Assembly: GCA_963576565.1 (NCBI GenBank)
Contig: OY755042.1
Coordinates: 8,890,372-8,954,371, forward strand
DNA: 64,000 nt
Source: Aspidapion aeneum
Taxonomy: Eukaryota > Arthropoda > Insecta > Coleoptera > Brentidae
Direction of reading: 5' to 3'
In this document: positions 22,944 through 35,620 of the stretch, one piece after another
How positions within the stretch are numbered: position 1 is the stretch's first letter
How the letters are laid out: each line of letters opens with the position of its first letter
Made by a program: the position numbers and the translations under genes
Notes under the pieces: model-generated
Told to the model about the DNA's origin: nothing
Seen by the model: only the letters and a program-made list of their open reading frames with translations
Database searches by the model: none

Positions 22944-23448
22944 TTTAAAAGGTTAAAGTGTAAAATAAAGCAATAGTTAATAAGGGAAGCAAATTTAAAA
23001 AATATATCGTAGTACTTTTCAAATTCCCTCGTAAACCAAGATTCAAAGCAATATTAAAAGGCCAGCGGCTTTTAGCAAATATCGAGTAAAGAACAGCAAG
23101 TTTTTAGCAAAAAGTATAAATGCTAATAAATATGCACAAAAAATTTAGCAACTGATAAGAGTTTCTGAATTTGTGTAGGTACGCAAGGAAACGCAAGCCT
23201 TACATACATCGACAGCGCAATAAATTTTAATTTTGAAAAAAAATAAATTTTTCAAAATTTGTATGCAATTTGTATATTGCACAAATAAAAAAATGCAATG
23301 CAAGTTGGTACGTGCAACGTACAATAGACACACCGTAGATAAAATGTAAAACCTAAGATATGCCTTGTCTCAAAAAGACGCAAAGTAAAGTCCTAACTTC
23401 AAACACAATTATGCAACTCTGAGAGCACCTATTACGCAGAACGGGAAA

Positions 23449-23465
23449 TCCGGCTCGAAGGACCA
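23449..23465 (-). promoter_or_regulatory. Primer binding site, tRNA-Tyr type
   Basis: The plus strand TCCGGCTCGAAGGACCA matches the 3' end of eukaryotic tRNA-Tyr with CCA over all 17 bases, as recalled. Five A residues separate it from the 5' LTR. Confidence 0.85.
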
Positions 23466-23470
23466 AAAAA

Positions 23471-24230
23471 TGGTCGGTCGAGACGTCTTTCGCATGAAAA
23501 AGTCAACAAACCAACCGAACTGTAGCAATAGGGATCTCCAGTCCAATAGTTCCCACTCTTAGGTTACACTTTTGTGTTTTTAGTTAGGAATAGTAGCATA
23601 GGGAATAAGTAAAAAATGTAAAGAAACGCAGCTCAAAAACACTTTGACTTACCCTTGGATGAAAGGAACTTGGTACATGGACAACTGCACAGTCGAATCC
23701 AAATAATTCCAATCAAAGTAGTAGCAGTAGCACTTCAAAGCAATCCATAAATGTTTATACACGACCGCTGTCTTAAAAAAGCACGCATGTGATTTCACTT
23801 GGCGATCAATATATATCACTGGTATGGAGAGTACCCCAAATATTCGCATGAAGCTCCGTATAGCAAGACGGACGTTGGAGCACTGCTGTATGTATCAATA
23901 TAGCAGTAAAAAGGTATGTATAAAATTAGGAAAAAAACTTAAATTAAAAAAGGATGGAAAATGGATATACTCAAGGTAGAAAAAGCAAAAATAATAAAGT
24001 AAAGTCAATGCATTCTTGAGCATATAATTCACCGCACAAATTCAAATCTTTACCCTTTTTGTAGGCAAGGCATATCTTAGTAACTAAATTAGGTTAAACC
24101 AAGAAATAAAAGTAACTTTAAGTATAAAGTTTGAGCATAACTCTAGCAAAAAAAAGAAAATAAAAAGCATTCTAATTTAGATAAATGTCTCTAAATTTTA
24201 TATCTTAAAACTAAACGCCGGGACGAAGCA
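23471..24230 (-). repeat. 5' LTR of BEL/Pao element
   Basis: This copy of the 760-bp LTR should carry the element promoter. It is flanked on its outer side by the TACAT duplication at 24231-24235. Confidence 0.95.
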
Positions 24231-24235
24231 TACAT

Positions 24236-25320
24236 CACCTTGCAGATTTACCTGTACTGACCGCAAAATAATTAAATTGTCGGAAAAACTACCTGAAGTT
24301 AAAGTGAAAAATAAAATAAAATATAAATATTTATCGTGGTATAAGTATAACGCGTAATTCTTAAATAATTTTGTTTTAAGACCGCTGATTTAGCCCACTC
24401 ATATTATGCCATATAAAGTAAACCAGTGGGATGTCTGGTACGATCAAGTACAGCGAGGGCATTCTAACTTAACTGACTTACTGTTCAAAAAGCGATAACA
24501 TTTCTTGGAGATTTAATTCGATATCGGACTTCTTATAACGTACCGACTTTAATAAAGTAATACGCCCATAAACGATTAATCGCTACGCCATGCCATATGT
24601 AAGTGAAGTGCCGCTATTAGATAACTCTTATTGAGTTTGTGTCTAACAGAATGCAGAGTCTAAGACGTAGGCGAATATACGCTATCGTATGTATGCCACG
24701 GATAAATTTAAAATATCTAGTTTTTCGCGAAGAGTTGAGACTTTCATAAAGTGGCAGTGTATGCGTGGAATTGTGTGATGTGGAATAGAATTTTAAATGA
24801 GAATACTGTAGCATTCAGTATTAAAGTATGCGTATGAGTGAAAATAACACATTGCGCGGGTTGCACTCAATTTTCTTTTTCTGGAAGTTCCTTCTCCACG
24901 TGTGGGTCGGAAATAGTCATAGCAATTGGAGCCTTCTTTGCTTCTGCTCTAAATAGATTATTTGTTGTCATGCTGTTAGTCTCTTAACTTACTAAGCCCG
25001 GAATGTGGTTCTCTTTCCCTAATTATAACAAGATTTAAAATGAGGCCCAGTTTTGTTGCAAACGTTTGGAAAGTTTTAAAACTTGGCATGATTGTAGGGT
25101 CGGTGGTCCTTAGTATTCCAGTTGACGTCCGCAAGCAGTGTCCGCTTCAAAAGCTGTTTTTTTAAGTTCGTTTTTGTAGCTTGTAAAGAAAGGAAGTTAA
25201 ACACAAAAATTTAACACAATTAAGTTTCCTATAAAAATGCTATCCTATGTTGTTTTGACAGACTAATAGTTTTCGAGTTGGTATTTACACAATTTAGCGG
25301 ACACCTTGGGTTTTAAAATC
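24236..25320. other. Unassigned sequence right of BEL/Pao element
   Basis: Moderately AT-rich DNA with no long frame and no recognised repeat. It is the pre-insertion neighbour of 16901 and shows no homology to the flank of the partner repeat. Confidence 0.4.
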
Positions 25321-25583
25321 AGAAAATAAGACATATTTAATCATTTAAAAACCAACGTGATGGATCTAAAATGGCGGAATTTCCCAAGAACTAATATATC
25401 AATATGGATCAAATCCGAAATTGTTAAGTATTAAGGGTTGCCGATTATGGTTTTTAACTGAGACTAATAAATGTATATTGCGAATCCAAAATGGAGAACT
25501 TTGCCAATTCTGAATTGACTGCTTAGAATTTGGGGGGAGGGAGTTGACTCCTCCAAAACTGGTGGAAAGTGTGGATATGCTTT
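25321..25583 (+). repeat. Degenerate ~110-bp repeat (GGATCYAAAATGG type)
   Basis: Two units start around 25360 and 25480 with ATCTAAAATGGCGGA and ATCCAAAATGGAGAA. Related arrays occur inverted at 26865-27215 and direct at 31490-32030. Confidence 0.6.
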
Positions 25584-26604
25584 TGTAACAACACGGGATT
25601 TGAATATAAATGGTATTTTTGCCATTTATAAGTTTTTTAATATTTTTAATTAAATATTGTTTTTGACTACAACAAGCATTAATTATATGCAAGACTAGGT
25701 TAAGATTAAGTAAAATTTATGGCAACTCCGGTAACTTGTTTTTTAGCATATTTTCAGGTTCGCTGTATTTTAATAAAAGTTGTATTCGGCTAATATGTCC
25801 TTTGAGCCACTAACATTAAAATAATTCATATTTTGTAACTGGAAACAAATTAGCTGAACTATTTTCAACTTTTAAAAAACATACTGTGTAATTTTAACTT
25901 TATCGATTTTCTGAGTCCACGCATCTTTGAATTGCGGTGGTATTTTGTCTCTTTGTCTTTCTCACCAATGCGAGAGAGCTTAAGTTTCAAACCACGGCAA
26001 CGGCAGGCCAATAATGTCTTGGACAAGAAAACCGTTAAAGAAAGCTTAGATTTTAGACCAATCAGCTAGCAGCAAGCTAAGAACGCCTAGAGAGCAGGGT
26101 ACTGAAACTTTCGAAAGTCGGGAGGGAAAGCACTCTTTAGTTGCGCTTCGCTTGGTTCGTTTCGGCTACGCTTTCGTTCACACTTCTTAAGAGGGGTTTT
26201 ATTTCAACTGGGGAAATTTGTCAATTATTTTAACAGAGTATAAAACTGTTAACTTTATTATTCATAATTATTTTAGTCTTTTCTTTTGGAGTTTATTAAT
26301 TTTAAAGCTTTTAATTATTACTGTTTCCAGTGTTTTAAAATAATGTTTTTAACTGTTTTATGGTTTTTTAACAACAAAATACAAACCATTCGTTGCCCTA
26401 AAATCGGCATTTTTAATCAACAATATATCCCAAACCTAAACAGTAATATTAAGTAAATTAAACAGTTGATTGAATATTTTCACCTGTTCAGTCAACGTTT
26501 AAAATGTTGATAAATTAATATATTTACAACAAACATACAAAAGGTTTATAAAACCTAAAAGTTTAAGAAGTGTAAATATTTGAATACAAAAGTTCAATAG
26601 TACA
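25584..26604 (+). repeat. Interspersed ~1-kb repeat, copy 2
   Basis: This is the inverted partner of 15889-16901. It begins TGTAACAA and ends near AATAGTACA. Short indels and substitutions separate the copies. No coding capacity is conserved. Confidence 0.75.
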
Positions 26605-26626
26605 TAAAGACGAAGAATGCAAAGTC

Positions 26627-26864
26627 CGGGCCGTGGCCGACCGGCTTAGCGCGTTGGTTCGTGCATATGGCTACAGTGCTTGCTATGTGACTGGACAGAC
26701 TGCGCGTAGGCTGGGCGCGCTGCGTATCTTGTTTGTTCGAGTCCCACCTCCGCAAATGGTTGTTTTTCCATCGTCCCAACAAGGCATATCTTTTCAAAAA
26801 TTTGGCTAAAAGCGCTGGGCGATTGATATTAGCTATGGATGAATAGTCCCAGTAAAACAAAAAC
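26627..26864 (+). mobile_element. tRNA-derived SINE with target duplication
   Basis: The 5' part resembles a tRNA. An A-box-like TGGCCGACCGG starts near 26634 and a B-box-like TGTTCGAGTCC lies near 26731. An unrelated body and a short A-rich tail follow. The element is bounded by AATGCAAAGTC at 26616-26626 and 26865-26875. It would be transcribed by RNA polymerase III and mobilised by a LINE in trans. It sits inside a unit of the ~110-bp repeat family. Confidence 0.85.
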
Positions 26865-27215
26865 AATGCAAAGTCTGCCATTTTGAATACGCTATGTTGA
26901 TTTTGTTTAACTTTAGCTAAAAATCATTATCGACATTAAACACTCAAAATTTCAAATTTGATACATATCGTTTTATAAATAGAAAAGTCCACTATTTTAG
27001 ATCCGACATTTTGATTTTTCAAAATTTCATTTCAAAATTTAAATAAGTGAGTTTATAAATAAGAACGTTTGCCATTTTAGATCAGCCATGTTAAGTTTTT
27101 AAAGTTTAAGTTAAAAATATTATTCGGCAACCCAAAACACTTCAAAATTTTTAATTTCATACTGATCGAATCATAAATGGGAAAGTCCGCCATTTTAGAT
27201 CCAAAATGTTGATTT
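26865..27215 (-). repeat. Inverted units of the ~110-bp repeat family
   Basis: GCCATTTTAGATCC-like motifs recur at about 26877, 26992, 27071 and 27188, in the reverse sense to those at 25360 and 31500. Confidence 0.65.
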
Positions 27216-27582
27216 TTTTTAGGAGAATAAATATATTTGATTTTTTAGGTTATTCATTTGTCATTATCATCAAATATGAGTAGTTTTTAAGTTAACTCCA
27301 CCAAATTAAAATAATTGCACAAAATTCAAAGTGGCCACTAAATTGTTGAAATCATAACTTGAAAACTATTAGTCTCTCAAAAACACACAAAAACATTTTT
27401 ACATGTATTACATTCTCTTTAATTTTTGTATAACTTTTTTTCTTCAAGCTAAAAAACGAAATTATAAAAAAAAAAAATTATTCATTATTTTACCAAAATG
27501 GCGACGCATGGTTTAAGCAGACATAGTTTGAGGTCGCAAAATTACTGTAATAAGGATCATCAAGTATAAAATCGTGGCAATA

Positions 27583-27853
27583 GAGAATTATTGAAATAAA
27601 GCCAGGCTATAATAGTGCCAGCCACAATTTTGACACCTTCACATTGTAATATCAGCTGTGATCTTTCAACACACGGCCTTTGTTTACTGTATGAACCGGA
27701 ATAAATAGCCCTCTTTTATTAATTGAAAATAAACGACGAAAGTTTTAAATTCGACTTTGGTATGTCAATTTTGAAGGACTAACTGTCAGTTTTCAAAGTG
27801 AATGTGTCAAAATAATGCCTGGCACAATTATAGGCTGTATTTCAATAATTATC
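27583..27853. mobile_element. TA-flanked MITE, family shared with 49851-50051
   Basis: The terminal inverted repeats (AATTATTGAAATA) are bounded by TA at both ends. The left half aligns with the element at 49.9 kb through ATAAAGCCAGGC, AATAGTGCC and GGCCTTTGT. A TA target suggests mobilisation by a Tc1/mariner transposase. Confidence 0.75.
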
Positions 27854-27959
27854 TAATGCTCAAAACCTTCTAACATTTTGTAGTAAAACAGGGCCTCATT
27901 TTAATAATGTATTAAGTCGTTACTTTAATTATTACTGTGCCTGGAAGGATATTTGGCCC

Positions 27960-29300
27960 ATACGAATTGTCTGGCTGTTCTTTATCCATTTCAATATAAT
28001 TGTTTTAGCAATATTGTATGGTATCCTCAGGTCTGGTACAGTGCCAGAAAAGTTGAAAGATGCCGCTTTGCTCGCTGTTTGGTCTGCGGCCTCATTTCCT
28101 TTGTGCCCAGAATGCCTCGGTATTTATACTAATATAATACATCGTAAGCGCCACCGAGCATTAAGCGCCACCAAGCAGTAAGCGCATTTGGTGAGCCCCT
28201 GCAGCTCCTTACGATTCCCGATAAGACCGTAGACGAATTAAGTGCTCTTAAGGCTGCTTAACTTTCGAAACAGATTTTCGTTGTCCTGTTGATTGAAATT
28301 ATGTTTAATCTTGATTTTTTCTTGGTAATTAACAACTCCAGATTCAACTCCTCATCTCAAAGCATTATGAATCTGTCGGTTTTCTAGAATTCATCGTTAC
28401 GTAGAAAATTTGTCCTGTTTTTCGACGAGTCATCTCAGGTACGATAATGTTGTATATATTTCTGCTGTACACCGTGTTGGTTATGACGTCGGATATCATT
28501 TCTGGAGTTGCGTCTAACCTTAGTTTTCTAATTAGGGCTGTTGATACCAATTTGTTTGCCCCGCCATCCTGGTGGATGACCCTTATTCTGTATGTTGCTA
28601 TTCGTGCCTCTGCCTCTAAGAATATGTGAAGCGGAGGTAAGTTTAGTAATAACTATAACTCATTGGAGATATTGCAAGACTGGCCTGTTGTTATAAGCTG
28701 GTTAGTTTGACCCTTAATATTCTTTGATATTTCTTTGTGAAGCAGACTATTGCGCCGTAGGCAATTTAGTCTGATGGCGGTGATAGATAGCCAATAGATT
28801 TATTTGGGTGCTAATACCTCATTTTGCATGGTTATAAGAATTTTCAAGTGTGCACCAGATAAAGCTAATGATGGTGCACCTAATTTTTCCGGTTCTCAAA
28901 GGGACCGGTTCAAAGAGGGAATCGAGGAGTGCATTGTTAAATTCTTTTTTTATTTCAAGAAAAACGCCCACTGCGACGTCTTCTGCATCGAGGGTTTCCT
29001 TGATTATTCCAACAAAGTTTTTTAAAGCTAGTGTTTTTGTCTTTCCTGGCTTGGTCTATATTGGTCTACATTGAATGGATGGCCCGTTACGGCAACACCT
29101 CTGATGTATTCGTCTACTATCTTTTTCAATCTTTCAACAACAAAAGAGGTGAGACTTGGGCGCCCAAGATATTTTGCCGGCTTCACGCAAGATGCGCGCA
29201 GAACGTTTACAGGTCTCGTCTGCGGCTCACTCTGTAAATTTCCTGGGTCTACCTTAGTTCACGTTTCCAGTCTAGTACCGTGAATTCCTGTTACATGTTG
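27960..29300 (-). pseudogene. Heavily decayed non-LTR retrotransposon (RT to RNase H)
   Basis: On the minus strand the pieces occur in the right order but in different frames with stops. An RT-like segment has VGVFLEIKKEFNN (about 28940-28990), which resembles the catalytic VFLDIEGAFDN motif. A connecting region has RIATYRIRV (about 28600). An RNase H segment has GHKGNEAADQTASKAA (about 28050-28110). RNase H after RT points to the I, R1 or LOA groups rather than CR1. The element cannot encode a working enzyme. Confidence 0.6.
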
Positions 29301-29813
29301 CACAAGGTGTTCGGTTCGGTTTTTTATTTTTACGATGACAAAACACACTGATAATCTACAGACAAACACTTTTACTGCCAAACAGCAATAACAACTTACT
29401 GTTTTAAATACACTCAACCACAACATTCAACATTAAAGGTAGGTACAAATGCAACCACCTAAAATTTTAGCAATTTAATGGTATAACTTATAGCGGGCTT
29501 ACATTCGATATATAATAATATTGCACAATATTACGGATTGCGCAATATTATTGGCCGCATAGGCTTAGCATTGAAGACTGCACAAGGATTGAGCAAAAAA
29601 TTGAACGAGTTTAAATTTTCTTGCGCAATGTTTTCTTATTAACTCGTATAGAGTCAATGTTGTGCAATATTTTTTCGTCAACATTCTTTGTTACAAGATG
29701 ATCTTCATGAGTGTATTTTTGCCTTTTTTAAACTAATCTTTTCCGTTTTTTAATTTTAAGCACCAACACGATAGCTGTAGCGAAATTTTGGTAAGACATT
29801 TCGAACTCGTAAG

Positions 29814-29868
<55 letters not shown>

Positions 29869-31187
29869 GTGCTTAATTTCATAACGGTACGCGAAAATCC
29901 AGACAAGACTTTAAAAAAACGCCATTAATCTGACCTGCAGCGCTATTCTTAAATTCCGGGGAAATTTTATTCTTCTCCCTCAAACAACGCATTTAATTGG
30001 TTCACGCATATAGTTTCTCTCGGTTTTTGCGCGGATAGCAATACTTTTGGTAAAACTTGTTCTATTTGACATTTTAATTATTAAGAAATTAAAAACAAAT
30101 ATTTCCATTAAAAGTGATGTCATTAGTGTCAAAAATGAGAGAAGATTGCATACGTGGACTAATTAGTACACGAATTTTTTAAAAGAGTGAAAAGAATTGA
30201 TACGCAGAGCGTGTATTCGAGGGCGTAAAATACTATTTTCCAGAAATTCAAGAATAGCATTACTGAAAACAAAATTTAAAAGGCAATTTCTAGTATTCTG
30301 GATATATTTAATTAGTTCTTAAAATTGTTAGTATATCGGAATCTGGTAGTTTTCCAAAACTGGGAGACTGGGTGACAAGCGAAATTCAATTTCCCCAAAG
30401 GAAATTAAATACCACCGCATTTCTACTTTTTTTAAATTACTTGTCTGACAATTTAAAATCAAACTGGACTTTCCGAACGTAGTGGCTATTATGCAGAGTT
30501 ATCAAAAAAGATGTTACTACCCACACAGTTTAAAAAACTAAATCTATGAACGTAAAAGACGCTGATAAAAATGTAAACATTATTTATTCGTTAACAAAAA
30601 CTTTATATTAAGTTACATATTTTTCTTGAAACTACCTCTGCAAATACCTACAATCTAATATCTAAAAATTAGTTGGTAACCTGCACAAAAAAAACGTTCC
30701 TCCATTCTTAAGACTAAACTCCTTGATCGATTGAAGATAAAATTCGAATTAGTATTCCTCAAACGGATCAAGACCTAATTTAAACGACGCGACGCGACGC
30801 GTCGTAAGATTCTTTAACCAAAAAGAATCATATTATTACGGAAAGTATAAAAATTGTTGGATTTATAAAAGTAACATTTGATGCAATAAAAGTTAAGTTT
30901 GCTTTAATTTTATGTTCTTCTTTAAGCCAGAATACGCATAAGCAATTATTATATTTACCTTCTGTAAATATATGAGGGCACGGCACACAGTGGTTTAACA
31001 CGGTTAAATTTCGGAAAAAAGTTAATATCTTTAAGAGTATTTATCACATAAACTTGAAATTTTGTACATATATTCAACACATACTTACCAATTTGTTTTA
31101 GCTAATTCCTCTCTTCTCTCCCTTGCAGGGTGTAGGGTAAGAATTGTGTAATATAAATAAAAAGGTGAATGAACTCAATATTATTAG
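29301..31187. other. Unassigned; contains AT microsatellite and ATTGCACAAT motifs
   Basis: Motifs of the type TTGCGCAATATTA or ATTGCACAATATT recur at about 29520-29670. No gene is supported. A GACGC run ending in GTCG lies at 30786-30804. Confidence 0.45.
29815..29866. repeat. AT dinucleotide microsatellite
   Basis: About 26 uninterrupted AT units. Confidence 0.98.
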
Positions 31188-31214
31188 CAATGGTTACTAA
31201 CTTAGTAACCATTG
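31188..31214. repeat. Perfect 27-bp palindrome
   Basis: CAATGGTTACTAA and its reverse complement flank a single C. Confidence 0.95.
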
Positions 31215-31489
31215 TTACTAGTTTGATTGATGATTGTGTTTTCAAACTACTTCCGCCCTCAATTAGGCGCTGACTCGTGACGTCAGTACAAAAACTGCGC
31301 CCCGACATAAATTATAATTTTGGAACATACTCATTTGCATCTCTTTTTAAAGCACAGCTAATTTTTTTATTGCTGTCCAACTCATAGAGCTGCACAATAG
31401 GCTCCCGGAGCTAATTTTTGACCAAAATTAGAAAAACAGGCTTTGTAACAATATTTTGTTTTAAAATGAGAAAAAAGTAATTATCAATC

Positions 31490-32030
31490 AAATTGCGGAT
31501 CCAAAATGGCGAAGTTTCCTATTTATGAACCAATAAGTATGAAATTTAGAACTTTAGAGTGTTAATAGTCGCTAAATATTATTTTTGACTTAAATTTAAA
31601 AAAAAACTCATATACCAAGGGGTATCAAATTTAGAACTTTGGCGTGTCTAAAGTCGCTGATTATAATTATGAACTCAAACTTTAAAAAAATTACATGGCT
31701 GATCCAAAAGGGCAGAGTTTTCTATTTATCAACCGATATGTATCAAAATTGTAACTTTGGAGTGTATAAAGCTGATAATTAACTTACTCAAATCTAAAGA
31801 AAAAATATCATGGCGGATCCGAAATGGAGCACGTTTACATTTATGAACCGATATGTATTAAATTTGGAACTCTACGGTGTTTAACGTCGCTTATTATATT
31901 TTTTTACTCAAACAAACAAAACTAGCATTGCGGCTCAAAATCCTTATCCAATAGACTATCTTATTTAAAAACCGATTTGTGTCAAACTTGGTACTTGGGG
32001 TTGTTTAAGGTTAAATTGAGCTCATCCTGT
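31490..32030 (+). repeat. Array of ~105-115 bp degenerate repeats
   Basis: About five units share a GATCCAAAATGG-like start, a TTTATGAACCGATATGTAT core, AATTTGGAACTTTGG and TGTTTAAAGTCGCT. It is the direct-orientation counterpart of the arrays near 25.4 and 27.0 kb. Confidence 0.8.
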
Positions 32031-33717
32031 AATGCGTAATAAAGCTGCATTGGAAAGGATGAAAAGTTTCCATAATAATAAATCTAAAAACCAAACTAAA
32101 AATTTTAAATATTAAAAAGAATTAAACAATATTATTCTTTGGCTGCAAGTTTAACGACTGCATAATTAATTAAGAATTATTTTCTAGAAAAATTTCCAAC
32201 AAAAGTCCAACAAAATAAATATTTTTAAAGCGTCCACGTTTTTATATTAGTTTATCAAAAGTCAGGTTTGGTAAACTACTGATGATTCAAAATAGAACCG
32301 TTTACCTTAAAAGTTTTTAACCTTTTTTTCATAAACAATCCCCTGTTAAAGTTAACTTTATCTGTAATTTTTGGTTTTTGAGAATTTTTAGTTTGTATTT
32401 TTTATGGAGTGATCTTCTTTTTATTTGATTTTTGAACATTTCAATTTTTTTTATTTTTAACTTTTTATTTTTTGAATATTCTTTACATTATTTTTATTTT
32501 TTATTAATATATAATTTTATTTTGATTTGTTTAAGTGTTTTAAAAATAACAAACAAGCACTTTTGTTAAGACTGGCTATATATAACTTTTTCTCGAGGAA
32601 ATCCCTTTTTAGTAAATTAATAATATCTTTCATATGGGCAACTTGTGGCAGCAGATTTTAAAATATATTTTTTGAAAGATTTGTACTCTTTAAGAAAATA
32701 AAAATTTCAAGAAAACGGTTGATAACTGAAGCAAAATTTTGGTCCAACATTTATAAGAAATCTATATTTTTATAGAATTTCAGAAATCCCAAGCAAAAAC
32801 CATAACTATACCTGTCTATACATCAAAATTTAAACTAAAATGTACAGGGGTAAAATCTACTTACCTCCCTCTACAATATTTATTTTATGAGATTTTTATA
32901 CAACATAAAATATTGTCGCAAAATGGCTTTAAATCTGGATCAAATTGCCATGCAAATATGGTACATTGACGCGTTCCGTTAAAAGGAAATATGACACTTC
33001 TGAAAGCTGCCTTAATCAAATAATAGTTTTTTCAAGGCCTACTGGACTATCTACTCTTTTTTAGTAAAGATGTTCAGAAGTTTCAGTATGTATTTAAATT
33101 ACCCTTTTTTGGCGAAAAAACAGGTCCGCGAGCCCACTGTGTGCTGATGGAAGAACGTCGATTGACATTGATTGTCAAAATGACATCTTATAAATACTTC
33201 TATTTGCAAACTAATTCCAAGACTGTTTTAGATTGGGTGCGCCCGTCGCACTAATTTGAGTTAAAACGAGAGAGTAAGTAGCTGGATGACAATGTGTGAG
33301 TTTAGTAAATAAAACGAGTAGACCACTGTTTGTTTATTGATATTATGATTGTTTAAGAGTATTAGGCGCCCTTACTAATACATTAATTTAAAAAGAAATG
33401 GTAAATAATCGGATAATAATGTGTAAGTTCAGTCAATGGCTCGATTAGATTAGATGGTGATACGTTCGAGAATCCTATTTTGTGTCGGGGTGCCGTGCTA
33501 CGTCACAGTCAGCGCCTTTGATATAGGTGTACTAAGGGGAGGGGACTGGATATTTCTTCGATGCCCAAAGCCCTCGTAGTCCCTTAAATTTCATTGTGGA
33601 ATCAAACATAAAGTACTATAATTTTTGTTAAATTATTATTTAGCCCCTCCCTCCCTTAAGGAGTCTGGCAATTTCTTGTCGCCTACTTATTTTATGTTAA
33701 AAAATATCCCACCAATA
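32031..33717. other. Unassigned AT-rich sequence
   Basis: No coding region or element end was recognised. The segment at 33210-33600 is somewhat GC-richer. Confidence 0.4.
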
Positions 33718-33719
33718 TA

Positions 33720-34204
33720 CAGGGTCACTGTTTATAAAGTTCCACATGGGAAAACTTTTTTATTACTTGTCATAAACAAAAAGATAATTCAAAAATTAAA
33801 TTACTCATGAAACTACATAGATTTTTGCCACATTTTCAGTTTTTTCCTTAATCACACTCCACAGGTTAGGAGGTCCTTTTTTGCACAAGAACAACCTGTA
33901 TATTTTTTAAAAATTTTGAAATAGATCATATCTGAATTCTTAAGCGGTTCTTGAGTAAAATAAAAAATAATTTTCAAATTTTTAAAATTTTAAAACTATG
34001 CAAAGTGTACTATTAAAAATTTTAAAAATATACGGGGTGTACTATTAAAATAAAGATCCAATGGTCATCTTGCGTGTAAGGTGTGATTTTTAAACAAAAG
34101 TTATAAAAATATTCATTATTTCGTAACTAATTTACGTTTTGATTTATCCTTTTCTGTCAAATAACAAAAAAGTTTTCCAAGGAACTTTATATACGGTCAC
34201 CCTG
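33720..34204. mobile_element. TA-flanked MITE with ~50-bp TIRs (CAGGGTCAC)
   Basis: It begins CAGGGTCACTG and ends GGTCACCCTG. The TIRs extend through TATAAAGTTCC and GGAAAACTTTTTT. TA lies on both sides (33718-33719 and 34205-34206). It is 485 bp long with no coding capacity, consistent with a Tc1/mariner-type non-autonomous element. Confidence 0.8.
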
Positions 34205-34206
34205 TA

Positions 34207-35080
34207 CATTACATCTTAAACAATATAATTTGTAAATATAATGAATGATAATATACTGATAAATTGACCGAAATAATTAAATAAATAAATACTTCAAAAT
34301 ATATAAATATATCCATATTAACACAGCAACTAAAACCCGTTAATTGTGTGTATTTCTAGTATTTTTGAATAACAAAGCAACAATTTTAGGAACCTGATTC
34401 ACAGATAGGCAGATATTGGCAGCTGTAACCTATGCAGTCATAAAGGTAAGACATTGTGGATTATAACCATAAACAAATCTCATTGCGGGAGGCTGCGGGA
34501 AGACAACTTTTAGTCTGCAGAAATTTGCATACATAAAAATTACATAGTTTTTTCCGTTATTTTAATTTTTTTTAAAAATTATACATAAAACTTCTTTTTT
34601 CTTTTTTGGCTTACATAACACTACTAAATATACGCACTAAACGTAAAAGGGAAAAAGAAAAATTGACAAAGCGGTTTTTGTTTAAGAGATAAATAAAGGA
34701 CGGGTTGCAGATTGAGAAAAAAATTAAAAATAAATACAAAATTTTATTTACTATCCAATTTTTCAAAACTCAAAATAGATCTGAAAAAAACAATTATAGG
34801 TTTAAACTAAGGGGACATATCTCTACAAAAAAATTTAAATTTCATCTTGATATGAAAATGCATAGTTTTTTCATAGGGATAAACCTTTGTGCGGCAGTGC
34901 CCGGCCAAGTTCGCGGCGGAAACTGCTGTACCATCTTTTCTTTCTTTTCTGTACTTCGGAATGAGCTACGAAACTCAAACTTTGCACAGTCGTAGATCTT
35001 CACAGACATAACAACTCGTCCAAGTTTCATGGCCTTCCATAAAGTAGTAAAGTAATTTCAAAAAACGTCAAAATTACCAC
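34207..35080. other. Unassigned AT-rich sequence
   Basis: Frames at 34705-34995 (plus) and 34842-35030 (minus) overlap and match nothing known. No element ends are visible. Confidence 0.4.
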
Positions 35081-35084
35081 TCCC

Positions 35085-35620
35085 TCACTCACTCATGTAT
35101 AGATCATTAAAATTTTACTGTCCTTTCAGACATGCTACAAAGCTGAAATTTGGCAGACTGATGAAAATTATGACCAAACCCTTAGAAAAAAAAAAACCCA
35201 AATTCTAATGTACCCCCCTTCCCTATACGTGTGTAAAGTTATGTAAAAGTAATATTGCCCACTTCCACAAGCGCTAGAAAGCTGAGCTTTGACAGACTGA
35301 TAGGAAATTTGATAAAACTCTAGAAAAAAATTTAGAAACCCCAAAATTTTAATTTGCTTCCCTCCCCTATAAATGTAAAGTTATATTAAAGTATCATTGC
35401 CCACTTCCCGAAACGCTAGAGAGCTGAGCTTTGGAAGACTGATAGGAAGTATGATAAAACTATTGGAAAAAATTTAAAAACATAAAAATTTTAATTTATT
35501 GTCCTCTCGCATAAACATAAAGTTATGTAACAGTAACAGTGTTCACTTCCAGAAGAGCTGACCTTCGAAAGCCTTCCTATCAGCCTATGATAAAACCATA
35601 GGAAAATATTAAAAACCTCA
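35085..35620 (+). repeat. Tandem repeat, about four ~125-bp units
   Basis: Units share TAAAGTTATGTAAAAGTAA, GCCCACTTCC, AGCTGAGCTTTG and AGACTGATAGGAA, with increasing divergence at both ends. Confidence 0.8.

Larger units (their letters stand above)
16902..24230 (-). mobile_element. Full-length BEL/Pao LTR retrotransposon
   Basis: A 7329-bp element on the minus strand has LTRs of 760 bp (16902-17661 and 23471-24230). The LTRs start TG and end CA, and I saw no difference between them. TACAT is duplicated on both sides. A primer site complementary to tRNA-Tyr lies just inside the 5' LTR and a G-rich polypurine tract just inside the 3' LTR. One uninterrupted gag-pol frame fills the interior and no envelope-like frame is present. 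The state of preservation indicates a very recent insertion that may still be competent. Confidence 0.95.

Noticed and set aside
15889..26604. One giant inverted-repeat transposon enclosing the BEL/Pao element
   Set aside because: Homology does not continue inside or outside the two 1-kb copies, no common target duplication is seen, and the BEL element has its own.
25584..26604. Confident solo LTR call
   Set aside because: A TG start is present but the end is not a clear CA and flanking bases are not duplicated.
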